From Maribacter sp. (GTDB lineage Bacteria > Bacteroidota > Bacteroidia > Flavobacteriales > Flavobacteriaceae), in the NCBI GenBank assembly GCA_003232155.1, contig QILY01000137.1, forward strand, positions 1-15,845: 15,845 bases of DNA, given 5' to 3'. Under the pieces are notes generated by a model that was not told where the DNA came from, ran no database searches, and saw nothing but the letters and a program-made list of their open reading frames with translations. Numbering within the stretch: the first letter of the stretch is position 1; every line of letters starts with the position of its first letter. Shown here one piece after another: positions 15,784-15,845 of the stretch. Both the position numbers and the translations under genes were made by a program.

Positions 15784-15845
15784 GCGCTTTCTTCTTTAAT
15801 GATTATGCGTTTCTAGAGCGAAATTACGCCAATTGCAAATATCGT

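Overview
The window looks like chromosomal DNA from a marine-type member of the Bacteroidota, most likely Flavobacteriaceae. It is AT-rich and several starts lack a strong Shine-Dalgarno. Good TAnnTTTG -7 boxes of the Bacteroidota type occur, the best being a TTTTG-19 bp-TATATTTG promoter in front of a tRNA gene. The protein families (NhaD, ExbB/ExbD/TonB-like transducer, the 410-aa Glu/Leu/Phe/Val dehydrogenase, GltBD) also read as flavobacterial.

Layout. Bases 1-345 hold the 3' end of a prolyl-oligopeptidase-family gene on the + strand. After a non-coding stretch with a long hairpin and a small tandem repeat comes tRNA-Val(UAC) on the - strand, with its own promoter and a terminator hairpin. 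From 849 to 6829 six genes lie on the - strand in a tight series. In transcription order they are glutamate/amino-acid dehydrogenase, nhaD, exbB/tolQ, exbD, a TonB-like energy transducer and folC. Gaps are 12, 56 and 9 bases for the first three junctions and about 170 bases before the transducer. The transducer and folC are physically fused: the transducer stop codon and the folC start region are missing, and folC is broken again by a -1 frame change about 320 bases later. From 6830 to 7308 lies a divergent intergenic region with a structured leader for the dehydrogenase and a 211-bp element bounded by 22-bp inverted repeats and packed with palindromes. On the + strand follow an acyl-CoA dehydrogenase with a terminator, then the two-gene operon gltB-gltD. 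The window ends with a - strand short-chain-dehydrogenase-like gene whose catalytic Tyr and Lys are replaced.

How the genes work together. GltBD makes glutamate from glutamine and 2-oxoglutarate; the dehydrogenase about 2 kb away interconverts glutamate (or a branched-chain amino acid) and its 2-oxo acid. NhaD moves Na+ against H+, and ExbB/ExbD/TonB use the proton gradient to drive outer-membrane transport, so amino-acid nitrogen and ion-gradient functions share one transcription unit. FolC, for folate polyglutamylation, is the odd passenger.

The most notable observations are the double disruption of folC with its fusion to the transducer, and the palindrome-rich 211-bp element. I do not see a clear new multi-gene system, CRISPR array or insertion sequence; the rest is mostly core metabolism.
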